NCBI GenBank assembly: GCA_936432065.2
Contig: OW386285.2
Span: forward strand, 99,701,869-99,765,868
DNA length: 64,000 bases
Direction of reading: 5' to 3'
Source of the DNA: Rutpela maculata
Lineage: Eukaryota; Arthropoda; Insecta; Coleoptera; Cerambycidae
Below are positions 42,753-56,126 of this stretch, piece by piece. Made by a program: the position numbers and the translations under genes. The notes beneath the pieces were generated by a model. That model was given only the letters and a program-made list of their open reading frames with translations, was not told the origin of the DNA and did no database searches. The stretch's first letter is position 1; every line of letters starts with the position of its first letter.

Positions 42753-44980
42753 GTTCTTGTATAGCTGCCACCACTTCTGATTTTAGTATTAAAGTTCACA
42801 TTTGTAGCCCTGCGGTAAGACATCTTCTGACTTATACTGTTCGAAGAAGGTCCTTAGTATTATTGCGATCAACTCTAGTTCTTTACAGATGTCTTGTAGA
42901 TAAGAATTCTTATCTTTTGGACGTAGAGTCTGAATTATTCATGCCAGTCTGTTATATTGTTCTAATTCCTAACCTTCCTTGAACTGTTGTTTTTTTTTTT
43001 CTAGCTTGTACTTCAGTTATATTTTTATTAGTTATCCAAAGGTGTTTCACATTTTTACTATTTCACTTTGCTTTCCGTTGCTGCTCGTGTGATGACCTCC
43101 ATTAGAAAATACCGTAAATCATTTGAATCTTCCTCATGTAGTAGGTTGGCTTCAATTATATATTCCTTGAATTTTGATGTTTTGTTTTTGTCTATGACAC
43201 GTTTTCAGCTTCAACAAGGTCGTACACATGAACAGCTGATGGTTTGAACCACAGTCATTGCCAGGTAAAATTGTATAGAACTTTATTGATAATCGCCATC
43301 GAGTTCTTATCCTACTATAATCAATCCATTTCTGAAATCTACCGTCAACTGATAGCCAAGGTAGTAGTCATAGTATTATGTATAAACAGTAGAAAATAGC
43401 GTTGTGCACTTGGCCGAAGCTGCTGACACGACGTCATCCAAAGCCACGCCTTGATTTACAGCGTTTGATTTTAACTTTTAAAAATTGAAATTATGTTTCT
43501 TGAAAACAGACAGAAGTAACTCTAACCCAAATTGGGAAGTGGGTAGTGCCAACACTTTTTAATAAAAACTATATTCTGAGTGACATATTCGACAAGCTGT
43601 ATCCTGAAAATTTTAAAATGTGGGAATGTATGTATATGAACTTTTTTCTTAAAATGGTGAATACAACACGTTATTGGAATTCGGGTACACATTTTTAAAA
43701 CATCTCGTATATTGTTTCAGATATTACATGAGTATAAACAAGAACGGTTAAAATCTAACCTAAAATTACTTGCTAAGCTTATCCACATGCAATGATTTAT
43801 ATTAACCGTTAATTTTATCAAACCCTGTGAAAATCACATTCTTTTTATTGTCGAGTAGTGAAAATTACCTTTAGAGCAGTCGTTATTAAATCCCAGCTCT
43901 CGTCTTTGACCAACCTGAATAAAACTTATTACATTAGAGAGAATAGGGACTCATCAACTGTAGAAATTTACTTCTACTCGTAGTAGACACTGACGAAAAC
44001 TAATTTTAAAGAGTGACTTTTATTTAACTCTGCCCGATGTTTTCATAAAAACTTTTAATGCAACCTTAATCTAAACGAAATTAAAGTTGAAATGGTAATA
44101 GCAGCAGTATTTGATTCTTGTTTTTTTGATTCAAATCACATTTAGGATGCCTTAGGAAACAAGTGATTATTTACTTCACCAATTTTGGTGTAAGAGTTAT
44201 AAATACGTGCACACATATGTTTTGATATTTACTTGGATTTACTTCTTCTTATAAATGTCATGAACATTTGGTGCACTGGTAGTAAAAGTTTTTTGCGGTA
44301 ATGTGGTGAGTTTTTTGCTTGCTGTCTTAAGATATGTGTCATGCGTATGTAGATTCATCTTTGTCATGAAAAATATAAAGAAATGCATATCCAGATCTAA
44401 GTAGCATTCTTCATGTTTTTTCTTTGACTAATAAAAAAAAGATACCCTTTTTGACACCGAGTGAATGACCAGTATTCGAGAGAAATTGAGTTTGCTGATA
44501 AGCGCTCACAACTGATATCTTCGGCAAATTTTGTAGTAGAAATATGTCAGAAATTGTTTGAACGTAATTACTTACATGTAGCCCTTTAGTTGTCCCTAGA
44601 AATGAAAGAAGATGAAAATCGTTGATAAAGCGAAAAGTGCATACACAGAGAAATTTTCATATCATTGCCTTAGTGAACGAATTCTGAAAAACTTCCAAAA
44701 TGTCTGTCCGTCTGTCCATCACTTGTTGAAAGCACAATAATTTAAGAAACAAAAGTGTGATTTCATTGAAATTTTGACACTAAGTTAATTTTAGCTAGAG
44801 GAATTAATAGAAACCCTGTGAATTGTTATTTTCTATCATTATTTATTTACATATTTTAATAATAAACATTTCATAATAATATATCTAATCGATAATATGA
44901 TATATATAATATAATAATATGAATCGAAGGGTAGCGGGTTTCAGATACAAGTAGGTTGGATATAGATATAGGTAACCCAC
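42753..44980. other. No gene supported
   Basis: AT-rich sequence. A minus-strand segment around 43080-43210 reads NKTSKFKEYIIEANLLHEED without stops over about 50 codons, possibly a retroelement relic, but I cannot place it. Confidence 0.4.
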
Positions 44981-44984
44981 ATGT

Positions 44985-45205
44985 TTGACTTAACAATAAG
45001 AAACACGTGGAGCAAAAGTCAAACCTTTCTTGACACTTGGAGTAATGGAAGCTCAATCTCATAAATAGATCACATCCTGGTAGGCAGAGAGATAAGAGAA
45101 AGGATCAAAAACATTAAAGCAAAAAGGACAGCAGAAGTCAATACAGACCACAAAATCCTATACGGAAAATTGGAAATAAAAGAAGAGAAAATACGTAAAA
45201 AGAAC
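44985..45205 (+). pseudogene. LINE endonuclease relic
   Basis: With one internal stop the plus strand reads NTWSKSQTFLDTWSNGSSIS, IDHILVGREIRERIKNIKAK and AEVNTDHKILYGKLEIK. This fits the IDH...SDH end of APE-type LINE endonucleases. It adjoins, in opposite orientation, the relic at 45240. Confidence 0.6.
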
Positions 45206-45239
45206 AACAACACATCTAAAATTAATCCTAAATTTTTCG

Positions 45240-46166
45240 CAGATTGTACCCAGTTTACATTATTTGTTCCATTCATATTTATTGTACGATTCCTCGTAAT
45301 GTTATTTATCTACCTCTCAGGCCCTATACATAGGGACACTGTTTTATTCAGGTTAATACGTAAGCCATGATCTTCAGAATATTTTGCTGTATTATATAAG
45401 TCTATATTTATGTTTTCTCATTCATTATCATATTCATTTTATCATTTTCAAGGTTATATATTGACATATATAATTCGCAATCATCAGCATAGATATGTAC
45501 TTGACAATGAGACAGAGTAAAAGGGAAGTCAAAAATGAAAATAGAGAACAATATTGGTTCCAGGATACAATCCTGTGCTACACCTGATGATGTTTCTCTT
45601 ATGGACGAAAATAAACCATCATCAATTAAAACTCTTTGTGATTGGATCGACCTCTGACATAGCTACTTAACCAATTTATAGCACTATTTTCAAACCCAAT
45701 GTATTTTAATTTTGCGAGAAATAAATAAAAATTTACTAGGTCAAAGGCTTTACTCTGATCCAGTAATACTAATATTGATGGCAATGATTTGTCCATTGCA
45801 GTGCTAATGTCATTTACAACTTTCAATAGTGCCGTTTTTGTGCCATATTTTTGGCGAATATCTGGAAGGATACTATTAACTTCAATATAGTCTTTTATCT
45901 GAAAAAATAGGTTTTTTCGAGCAATTTGGAAAAAGTCGACAGAATACATATAGGGCAGGGCGTAGGTCGTTAAAACAGGCAGGAGTATTTATTTTTGGAA
46001 TAGGTATTACGTCAGCAGTTTTCCATAAGTTTGAAAAAATACCCTGTTTTAAAGACTCGTTAAATATGTGCTTTATAAGCAAGGGTAGAACCAGTGAAAT
46101 CATTTTAACATTTATACCATCCACACCAAAAGCCTGAGATTTAAATGACTTTAAGGCATTACAAAT
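45240..46166 (-). pseudogene. LINE 2 reverse transcriptase relic
   Basis: Minus strand: LKSFKSQAFGVDGINVKMIS, KTADVIPIPK, YGTKTALLKVVNDISTAMDK, LVLLDQSKAFDLVN, then HIYADDCELY near 45480 and SAKNLGLILD near 45240. The YADD catalytic box is kept, but stops and frameshifts break the protein. CR1/Jockey-like. It continues upstream at 48678 beyond the foldback. Confidence 0.85.
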
Positions 46167-46857
46167 GGCATAGCAGGATAAGCATGTGTTAGGTGCCCCC
46201 GCACCAATCGGGTCGAAATTTTTAGCACAAGTTGATAGTAGTGTTAGATGAAATTTCCCAAAATATTATTTTTGGAAAACCATTTTTACGGGAGTTATGG
46301 GGGTAAAAAGAAAAATGGAAAAAAAAATTTTTTCTCGAGAACGGATAAACCGATTTTCATGAAAAAAATATATGTTATGGCTTTTGATGGTGCAAATGTA
46401 GGAAAAAATTATTGAGTCCATTTGTCGAAAAAAAGTGGTGAAAAAATTTTTTCAAAATAAAAAAAAAATTTTTTTAGGGGATGTTCTAGAGGCACACCCA
46501 CCATTTTCTTCCAAATAAATGCTTATATGCCCCTTTAAAACATATCCAATTTTCATAGCGATCGGAAGGGTACAACATACTCAAAATTGATAATCATTGG
46601 CAGACTGCGGGCGGCGCGTAGTCTATGTAATGAAGCATTATAAGACGACTTTTTTGTAAATATTTCGTGCAAAGACGAGATTACCTTCTCCACCTCGTTT
46701 TCGAGGGTGCTGAAGACGATGCAAGTGGTGGGAGAAGTTTTTGACCGCCGCAACCCCCTGCAACTTTTTTGAAAAATTTTTTCAAAATAATTTTTTTTTT
46801 ATGGGATGTTCTCGAAGAATGAAGACTAAGAGAAGTCTCATCAATATAGAGTAACCT

Positions 46858-47092
46858 GATTCGTGAGAGGCAAGAGGACTTGTCAGCCCGAATTGTGAAA
46901 GGCAAGGGGACTCATAATAACCAAGCACCTCGACTAATGAGAGGCAAGGGAACTTAAAATAAACAAGCGCCCCGACCAGTTAGAGGCAAGGGGACTCACG
47001 ATAAATAAACCCCCCGACTCGTGAGAGGCAAGGGGACTCACAATAAACAGACACCTTCACTAGTGAAAGGCACTGTAACCTCCTCGCAGTGG
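46858..47092. repeat. Minisatellite, about 45-base unit, five units
   Basis: Repeated GTGAGAGGCAAGGGGACTCA followed by a CAATAAACAAGCACC-like part, with variation between units. Lies at the centre-left of foldback D. Confidence 0.8.
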
Positions 47093-48140
47093 ACTTTGAA
47101 AACTAGTTCTTTCGTAGGCTGACTGCAGATGTCATCATTGCAAAATCTTCAGATTTTCAAACTAGATTTTGTTTGACCCCACAGTTGACGTCAGAGAATT
47201 TTTGCGCCACACTTCTTGAAGTTTGATACTGATTTAAATGCTAGGGTTGTAATGGCCGCCAGTGACAGTGGTAATAAGATGTAGTAATGAACCGCTAGTC
47301 TATGTAATAAAGGCAGAAATAGTGTAAATATTTCTTGCAAAGACGAGAATACCTTCCTCCGTCCGTTTTCGAGGGTGTTGAACACGATGCAAGTGGAGGG
47401 AGAAGTTTTTGACCGCCGCAACCTCCTAAAACGGCCACCCCTCTATGTTTTCTATACGAGTCTGGGGAGTGATTTATCAATGGGTTATACTTGAAATAAC
47501 ATGGAAGATGGTTATAGAGTAAGTTGAGTCCAGACAGTAGGCCAGGGGGTTAATTAAACCCTTCCGAGGAGTGGAAAATCATTTTTTATCAAATAATTCA
47601 GGTTCAAACGCGTTTCCCCCGTTTTTGGGGTCGCTGATCATGGGAAAAATATTTATTTTTAGCTCGAACCCCTCTTCATCTCTCAAACGGTGAGTGAGGG
47701 GTGATTTCTGCCCGTTTGAGGGGATTGGAGCTAAAAATGAATATTTTTCCCGTGACCAGCGACCTCGAAAATGTGGTATACGCATTTGAACCGAATCATT
47801 TGAAAAAAAAAACTACACCTCTCGGAAGGGTCCCCCTAGACCTGCTGTCTGGACTCCACTTACTCTATAACCCCCTTCCATTTGAACCGAATCATTTGAA
47901 AAAAAAAACTACACCCTCGGAAGGGTTTAATCAACCCCCTAGGCCTGCTGTCTGGACTCCACTTACTCTATAAGCCCCTTCCATATTATTTCAAGTATAA
48001 CCCGTCGATAAATCACTCCCCAAACCCGTTTATATATGAAAACATAAAGGGATCCATAAGAGGGATGGCCATTTCAGGAGGTTGCGGCGGTCAAAAACTT
48101 CTCCCACCACCTGCATCGTGTTCAGCACCCTCGAAAACAA

Positions 48141-48159
48141 GGGGGGGGGGGGGGGGGGG
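48141..48159 (+). repeat. Run of 19 G
   Basis: An uninterrupted G run in place of a mixed CCTCC/GGAGG segment in the sister block at 46690. Its length may be an assembly or polymerase artefact. Confidence 0.9.
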
Positions 48160-48677
48160 AGGTAATCTTGTCTTTGCACGAAATGTTTACAAAGAAGTCG
48201 TCTTATAATGCTTCATTACATAGACTACGCGCCGCCCGCAGTCTGCCAGTGATTATCAATTTTGAGTATGTTGTACCCTTCCGATCGCTTTGAAAATTGG
48301 ATGTGCTTTAAAAGGGTATATAAGCATTTATTTGGAAGAAAATGGTGGGTGTGCCTCTAGAACATTCCCTAAAAAATTTTTTTTTTATTTTGAAAAAATT
48401 TTTTCACCACTTTTTTTCGACAAATGGACTCAATAATTTTTTCCCACATTTGCACCATCAGAAGCCATAACATATATTTTTTTCATGAAAATCGGTTTAT
48501 CCGCTCTCGAGAAAAAAAAATTTTTCCATTTTTCTTTTTACCCCCATAACTCCCGTAAAAATGGTTTTCCAAAAATAATATTTTGTGAAATTTCATCTAA
48601 CACTACTATCAACTTGTGCTAAAAATTTCGACCCGATTGGTGCGGGGGCACCTAACACATGCTTATCCTGCTATGCC

Positions 48678-48952
48678 CTTTGCTGGTCATTTATTAAGAT
48701 AAAATTAAAATGTGCATCTTTATTAAGTAGATTGCTGTTATAAAATGAAAATAAATCATTATTTATTGTTGACTGGCCCGCGACATTTAAAAAATAATCA
48801 TTAAGTTCTTCCGGTTTTTGCAACTCGACTGGTAACATATTTCTTTTTGACGAAGAATTAGTATAAAAACATATATAATATATGTATAACAAAAACTTGA
48901 AAATATTTGTTTTATTATAGCACGTGTAAAATTTCTCAAGGTGTACCAACAA
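48678..48952 (-). pseudogene. LINE 2 linker region upstream of reverse transcriptase
   Basis: Minus strand: LPVELQKPEELNDYFLNVAG, then NNDLFSFYNSNLLN and FNFILINDQQ. This is the usual segment between endonuclease and RT, and it joins ICNALKSFKSQAFGVDG at 46166 once foldback D is set aside. Confidence 0.75.
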
Positions 48953-51237
48953 GTCATTTAGCTTCTTGAGACATTGTAAATGATTATAGTCATCATGAAC
49001 CCGTCACTTAACTCATCTCTCATGTCTATGTGAGAGATTATAAACTAATTTTCCTGGATCAGCTTAGTTTGGCAAATTGCCTATTATGAAACATGTTTTC
49101 GCATTACATGAAAATGTTCGTATGGTCAGGCACGTAAATTAATAGTAGCAAATTGTATGTGGCTGTGTTATATAAAAAGTATAGTAATTAACTAATGTAG
49201 GAAACAATTCATTGGTATTTATTTACATAATTTTAGCTGAATAAATTCATTTCAAGAATAAAATTTTTTAAATCTTTTCATAATATACTAAGCACCTGAA
49301 ATTATATCATCCTTATACATACTTAATAGGCATAATTTCACCAAACTGTAGTGGAAAGTGGAATGTAACTCGTTCGATTTTCATGAACCCTTTCATCCTC
49401 TTATAAATATGGAATATTTAAAAGTTCACCTAGTGAAAATCGGAAAATCTATTTTTTTAACTTATAAATTACTCAACTGCTTCTTAATAAGTTGGGAAAA
49501 TATATAGACTTCAAAGGTTTTTACGTTCACTGATTACGAATATCAGATCAACAATTTAATATTTGAAACGACTCATAATTTCCGTCCGAAATATGAATCT
49601 AACTCAAGAATTGAATGAAATCATTATTGAGTATGTATATATCTGATAAGTAACTTTTGTGGTATGCTAATATGGCACATCTAGAATATCAAATACTAAT
49701 AATATGTTGTAATCTTCATTATGCTAAAGTTTTAAAATTTTGATTTTAATAGTAAGTTTTTATTTAGTGGAGTGACATTGAAATTTGTAGAGAATTGTTT
49801 TACGATAGCATTTTTTTGCTGGGACTTGTTGGAAACCTTAGAAGGAGTGTAGCAAAAAGTTTTAGAATAGATCTTTGTCCGGAAAATCATTTGTTTAAAT
49901 AAAATAATGTTGAAAATTGTGTTCTTTCGCAGTTTTTCTTAACTATCTCTGGTTGTATAGCTCGTATCGCAATGAATGAAAAAAGAGATTGTTCATAATA
50001 CAATTCCGAAGAAAACTAGATTTATCCTTTTTGGTTAATTTGTTATGTTGCAATAAGTAAAAACAATAAAGCCATTTTTAAACAATTGATGATAACTTAA
50101 ATAATAATGTAACTATTTTGACGAAATTTTAGAAAAATATGTCACTAGTGGAGCTAAATCGTTATACCAAATTTCAAGTTGGTATGTTGACAAGAACACA
50201 TAAAAAACAAGAGCAAAGTCGAAAATTGAATCGTCGATTGTAAGTAACTACCTTAAATATACTAAAACTAAGTGACTTTATTAATCACTACTAGACCCTT
50301 AAAGTTTTGTCAATTTGGGCGATTAGAGCACACCCTACATGCTTTTAATGTTTTTGGCGGACTCAAAATGAAAATAATTGATGTTTGTTAAGAATGTCCA
50401 GCTTTGATTAATAAATTTAGTGTTCCTTGTGAATGGCATGACAATATACAGTATTAAGTAAAATGATTAACTGTTGGAACAAAAGCAAAAAGAAAATCAA
50501 ATAGCATATAACATCTCAAATAATATGAATGTCATTAATGTGATGTTGTTTAAAATTATTATAATTGAATAATAATACAAAATAACAAAGATTGATTATA
50601 ATAATACTCAATTGTATATCTGAAGTAAAAATTATGTAAATAAGTATAAATAATTGCAGTAAAATTCATAAAAATTACAGTTATTATCCTGCTGCAAATA
50701 TACCAAATAAAAGTAATAAATTAGCCACAACTATAATGAGTAACATAAATAGGCATAACTTCAATTTTTTTAATAATGCAAATTACGTATATTTCTGTTT
50801 TAACTTATTGTGTGTTTAAGGTGTGTAATGTTATTGTTATTAATTTGCTTTTTAAATTTAATGGTAGAAGTTGTTTTTTTTTATTGACAGAGGGATTTCC
50901 AAATTGTATTAAAGAATTGCCCATTAGACAATTTAAAATAACATTTAAACTACAACTTTTGGCCAATACTACTTCAGTCAAATAGAGAAAAAGTTTGATG
51001 GAAAAAACCGATACAATTTTGAAACACGGCAATGATGTTCAATGTTCATTCAGGTGACTACTAAACATGCTAAAAGTTCTGCAACTGAAATCTTTTGAGT
51101 TTGAGTTGCTATCTTGGAAAAATGGTGCACCGATTCACTTTTTGATGTTGTCTTGATAATTATTAGCGATATCGAATTATGTTTCATACAAAAAACAAAA
51201 CATATAAAATTAACCCTGTCAATAAATGTTCAATAAG
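48953..51237. other. AT-rich, apparently single-copy stretch
   Basis: No repeat ends, long frames or RNA-like signals could be supported. It is the longest quiet stretch in the window. Confidence 0.5.
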
Positions 51238-53432
51238 GGAAATGCCGAGATCACAATTTGAGAGTTGTGTTTGAACTATTTAGTCCCCAAACATAGAGGG
51301 GGCAGGGGGGCACGAAGCAAGATCCGGTTTTAGTTTTTCGCTCATATCTCGAAAACGGTTAGCCATAATCAAAAAGTGGCTATATGTAAAATTAAAGCTG
51401 GCTAAATTTTCTGCAATAATGTTTCTATTAATTTTGGTCGTATCTTTTATGGTTCAGTAATGGATTATATCTTTTAACTGTATTCCAACTTTATTATAAA
51501 TTTATTATAAATTGAAAATAATTTTTAATAATCATCGAGGAAAAAAAATTGTTGTACTGATATCCGTTTCATAGCAGACTGAACTCAAATATCGAATAAA
51601 AAATGTCTTTGCGTCTCACAGTGGGAAAAAAAGCCTTTTTTGGACAAAACTCTGCTTACAATTCAAATCTTAATCAATTTTGATCTACCTTGGCTTAAAA
51701 TGTAGGTTATTGGCTACACTTTCAGAGTATACTGCCTAAATTGCAAACCTCAATTTCCTAACCTCAAAAAATTAATCAAATATGACTCACCTATTTCTAC
51801 AGGTCAAATCTTGATCGATTTTGACAATCCTGGGCTTAAAATGCAGGTTAAGCTACGCTTTTAGTGTATACTGCCTGAATTTTGAACCCCGATTTCCTAA
51901 CCTCAAAAAATGTATCAAATATGAAAGTAATCACTTTTTTCTATTTCTACAAGTCAAATCTTGATCAATTTTGACAATCCTGTGCTTAAAATGCAAGTTA
52001 TTAGCTACCCCTTCAGCGTACACTGCCTAAATTATGAACCCCAGGATTGTCAATATTGATCAAGATTTAACTTGTAGAAAGAGAAAAAGTGATTACTCTC
52101 ATATTTGATACATTTTTTGAGGTTAGGAAATCGGGGTTTGCAATTTAGGCAGTATACTCTGAAAGTGTAGCCAATAACCTACATTTTAAGCCAAGGTAGA
52201 TCAAAATTGATTAAGATTTGACTTGTAGGCAGATTTTTGTAAAAAAAAATGCTTTTTTTTCCACTGTGCGTCTGTAGAATTAAAATATTTAATTACAATT
52301 TGGAATATATGTAAAACAGCATAGTACAATAATCCCTATTGAAATTGGACCATATCTGTAACACATAGTGGTAACCAGAGGCCTACAAACTCTCACAACA
52401 TAATCATCTTATTAGAAATACCATGTTCCAAATTTTAGGATAACATTGATATATCATCTAATTTAAATAAAGTTGGTTTGAACCTAACATACACCCGGTA
52501 TACTGTAGTTTATAAATGTTATACATCTTCATATTTTTATATGCTTAATCAAAAAAACGCATTTTGCTCTGAAATTAAAATAAAACCTGTTTTACGTAAG
52601 ATTGAGAGTGTGTAGGGCTCTGCTTATGACCATGTATTACAGATATGGACCAATTTCAATAGGGATTATTGTACTATGCTATTTTACATACGTTCCAAAT
52701 TGTAATTAAATATTTTAAGTCTAACAGAAGTTATCGTGCTTACAAGAAACGCTCTACACACATACATATACACGCACACACACACACTTACAGATACAAA
52801 GACATTTTTTATTCAATATTTGAGTTCAGTCTGCTATGAAACGGATATCTGTACAACAAATTTTTTTCCACGATGATTATTAATTTTTTTTTTCAATTTA
52901 TAATAAAGTTGGAATACAGTTAAAAGATATACAATCCATTACTGAACCAGATACGATAAAAATTAATAGAAACATTTGTGTAATGTTTCTATTAATTTTT
53001 ATCGTATCTGGTTCACAAAGAAAAAGAATTCTGTTCCAAGGACTAAACCTATCTATCATACCTTAAGTATTGTGTGGTAAAACCGAATAAATGTCAAAAA
53101 TTGCCAAAAAACTGTATTTTGACGATAAAAACTGGGATTTACTCGAAATCTACGAGGTAGAAAATTTTTTTAATCCAAAATTCGGATTCAGCACACAAAA
53201 ATACTTAAGGCATGATAGGTTTAGTTCTTGGAGCAGATTAGTCAGCTTTAATTTTGCATATAGCCACTTTTTGATTAGTTTTCGAGATATAAGCGAAAAA
53301 CCAAAAACCGGGACTTTCTTCGTGCCTCCTGCACCCCCCGCACCTCCTATGTTCGGGGACTTTTGGTATGTTTCCCTTCTAAATAGTCCAAACACAGCTC
53401 GCAAGTCAAAAATTGTGATCTCGGCATTTCCT
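51238..53432. mobile_element. Foldback element E
   Basis: The ends GGAAATGCCGAGATCACAAT and its reverse complement bound arms 51238-51611 and about 52790-53432. Inside are the Transib-like element, a second inverted repeat (about 52280-52400 against 52630-52740), and a sharp palindrome near 52950-53010. The frames at 53091-53474 are arm shadows. Confidence 0.8.
51617..52268. mobile_element. Transib-like non-autonomous element (CACAGTG ends)
   Basis: Both ends are CACAGTGG followed by A-rich sequence and GC, in inverted orientation. An exact 5-bp duplication CGTCT lies at 51612-51616 and 52269-52273. CACAGTG ends with a 5-bp duplication are the mark of Transib, the relatives of RAG1. The interior is an array of roughly 150-base units, three direct and then inverted. 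No transposase is present. Confidence 0.8.
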
Positions 53433-53776
53433 CTACAAATCATTCACACACATCATCTACAAATCATTCATTGACAATACTAAATTTAAAAAATATATAT
53501 ACATTTTTTCCATATATTATTCTCTCCAAATACCAAAAAGGAAGCGTTGCATTTCATCGACACATTTTTAAATCTGTAAATATCGCCTGTGACAACAAAC
53601 TCATATAAATTGTGTTAGTCATAGAACTCTGGACAACTTTCAAATTGCATCAAAAGCCCCAATCTATTCCCTAATACTAAATGTTCAATATTTCGAATAA
53701 TAGAAGTCACATCGCTAGTGTTGTCAATATTTTTTTGCTGATTTACGTAGGTTGTGAGTAATAACGTCTTTTTGAA

Positions 53777-54832
53777 AAAGGGTCTAACGAGAACGAGATA
53801 AACATGGCAAAAAGGCCCCCATGGCCAATGCCTGAAATATTATATTTACTGATATTGGTATTCCAAGAGAATAGATATATAATCTTTCACCCTTGACCTT
53901 GACCTGGCCTTGAAATATTCGAGTAGGCACAGTCGCCGACATTTTTCAAACTCAACTTTCTCAAGAACTATAAAAGTTAGGAAACTAATTGAAACCAAGA
54001 TGAAACCAATTGCATATTTTGAGGAGTACTTTCGAGAATATTTTATATATTTTTTCTTAGAATGTTAATTGTGCAAAATAATCATACATATTACAAATGT
54101 TATTTTTTAGTACAGTTCTAGTATACTTAAACCAACCAAAAAAATATAGAATATTGTTTGATTTATCTACTTATACCACACAAAGGCCCATCAAAATCAA
54201 AGAGGTGTTTTCTGAATAATAATTTATTCACTGAGTGTACAATGTGTCTCCGGATGGGATACCTCACTCACTTCCTTATTTTTGATTTGCCGAGAAAAAG
54301 TAATTTTTTATAAAAAGTTTTGCTTGTCTTAGGAAGTCATAAACAGTTGTCAAACTTAAGATAAATTATACAGCATATTCGATTTATTCGAGGTAAGTCG
54401 ATTTCATGTTTTCTGAATTTTAAATTACCCTGTATAATAATTTTGATGCGCCCTTGTGTGGCGTAAGTAGATAAATCAAACAATATTCCATATTTTTTTA
54501 GTCGGTGTAAGTATTGCACTATCAATTATTATTTTTAATTAATATAAATTAATATAAATAATATAAAATTAATTAATCATCATTATTGTTATTAACACTC
54601 TAATAAAAATCTCAAAAAAAGAATATTCTCGAAAGTATTCCTCAAAATAGGCAATTGGTTTCATCTCCCTTCTAGCTTTTATAGTTTTTGAGAAAATTGA
54701 ATTTGAGAAAGGAATGTCTCAAAGACAGGTCAAGGTATGTGGTATTCTCTTGGAGTACGAATATCAGTACATATAATATTTCAGGCATTGGCCATGGGAG
54801 CCATTTCGCCATGCTTATCTCTCTAGAACCTT
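53777..54832. mobile_element. Foldback element C
   Basis: Arms around 53777-54200 and 54460-54832 are reverse complements, both with CATGGCCAATGCCTGAAATA. The centre (about 54240-54340) holds a fragment like the end of the element at 55594 (GTGTCTCCGGATGG). Non-coding. Confidence 0.75.
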
Positions 54833-55272
54833 AGTGTTTCTGTTCCAAAAATAAATTAAAAAATTAAATTTTCAAGACACAAGTAGTTCCATTTTCATAT
54901 TAGATTAATGGAAATACTCGATTTTCCTGTATTAAGAGTTAGAGAAACCCTTGCTGAATTTACAAGTAAAAATAGAAATTTGTGGCTGTATGAACACAAG
55001 AAATCTTACAAAAGACAAATTGAAACGAAAAGTGGATCAGTGGTTGTAAGACTAAGCTTGTTCCGTGACTTTAATTTGAAAAAGTGGATACATGTACACC
55101 TATACTACTCAGCGATGCATGTTTCTGTTTTCGTTTTGTTTTCTTCTCCTGTTCACTGTGATTACCAATTCAGAAAACTTACACAACCGATGCGGATTAG
55201 TTTAAATTTTAGTTAATAAGTTATATTTCTACAAATTGCTTTATTCGCCTTGATTTAAACATAATTTTCATT

Positions 55273-55591
55273 TTATAAAGATAGAGTTTTATCAATTATA
55301 TTAACTAAATATGCGCGTCCTTTAAATTCTAAAATATCCATACCTATTTTTTCCCACAATCTACTAGGAGCATCAGGCTGAATTATAGGTAGTTTGGCAT
55401 TATTGTTACTAAGTTTACTGCAAATATCACAATTTGAAATAAAATTTTGTATACCATTGCTAATATTTGGCCAATAAATGCTTTCTCTTGCTCTAGATCT
55501 ATATTTGTTTATGCCAAGATGACCTTTGTGTAATGACTGTAACATAAAATGGAATTATTACTTTGTCTGAGAAAAAAATTAAATTATCATA
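55273..55591 (-). pseudogene. LTR-retrotransposon pol relic: integrase start
   Basis: Minus strand: LQSLHKGHLGINKYRSRARE, SIYWPNISNGIQNFISNCDI, CSKLSN, then LWEKIGMDILEF. This is the HHCC zinc finger and the first catalytic Asp of a gypsy-type integrase. It ends soon afterwards. It continues the relic from 58895 across the mariner-type insertion. Confidence 0.85.
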
Positions 55592-56126
55592 TACAGTGTG
55601 TCTCCGGTTGGAGTTGATAAGAGGAAAAACATCTCCATTATTGATTTTACGACGAAAAGTCATTCTTTATAAAAAAATTCTGCTTGTCGAAAAAATGAAT
55701 TTACCATATAAAAATCTTAGATCAGATGTACCGGGTGTTAATAAATTAAGAAAACATCAAAATTCCTCAAGAGAGAAGTACCTTCATTTATTATTTTGGA
55801 CAAAATGTTTATAAAACAAAGTTGTTTATAATCCAATATAAAGCCTAAATACAAATTATGAAGTCTGTATTTTGACTTTTATGTTTTTATTGTGTTTATC
55901 TTTTTACGTTGAATTTATTAAGGTATTTCTATCGGAGCGAGAGAGAGAAAGTGATACACGGTGGGAGCGAGATAGCACGTGGCGACGAAACGTGGCAACA
56001 TCGCAACTTTGATCTCAGATTTTCGCACTTAAACAATGACATGAGAATGTCTGTATAGCATACATTTTAAAGATTTCTGTGTACAGTTCTCTCATTAAGT
56101 TATTGAATTAAAACAAGGTCAAGAAT

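Larger units (their letters stand above)
46167..48677. mobile_element. Foldback element D inserted in LINE 2
   Basis: The ends are GGCATAGCAGGATAAGC and its reverse complement, with arms of several hundred bases. Further in, a block containing GAAGTTTTTGACCGCCGCAA occurs three times (about 46730, 47400 and inverted near 48090), so the interior is itself rearranged. LINE sequence is continuous across it. I see no target duplication. Confidence 0.85.

Noticed and set aside
54908..55216. Plus-strand frame of 102 codons (MEILDFPVLRVRETLAEF...)
   Set aside because: No recognisable domain and no repeat or gene context; might be a relic but could not be supported.
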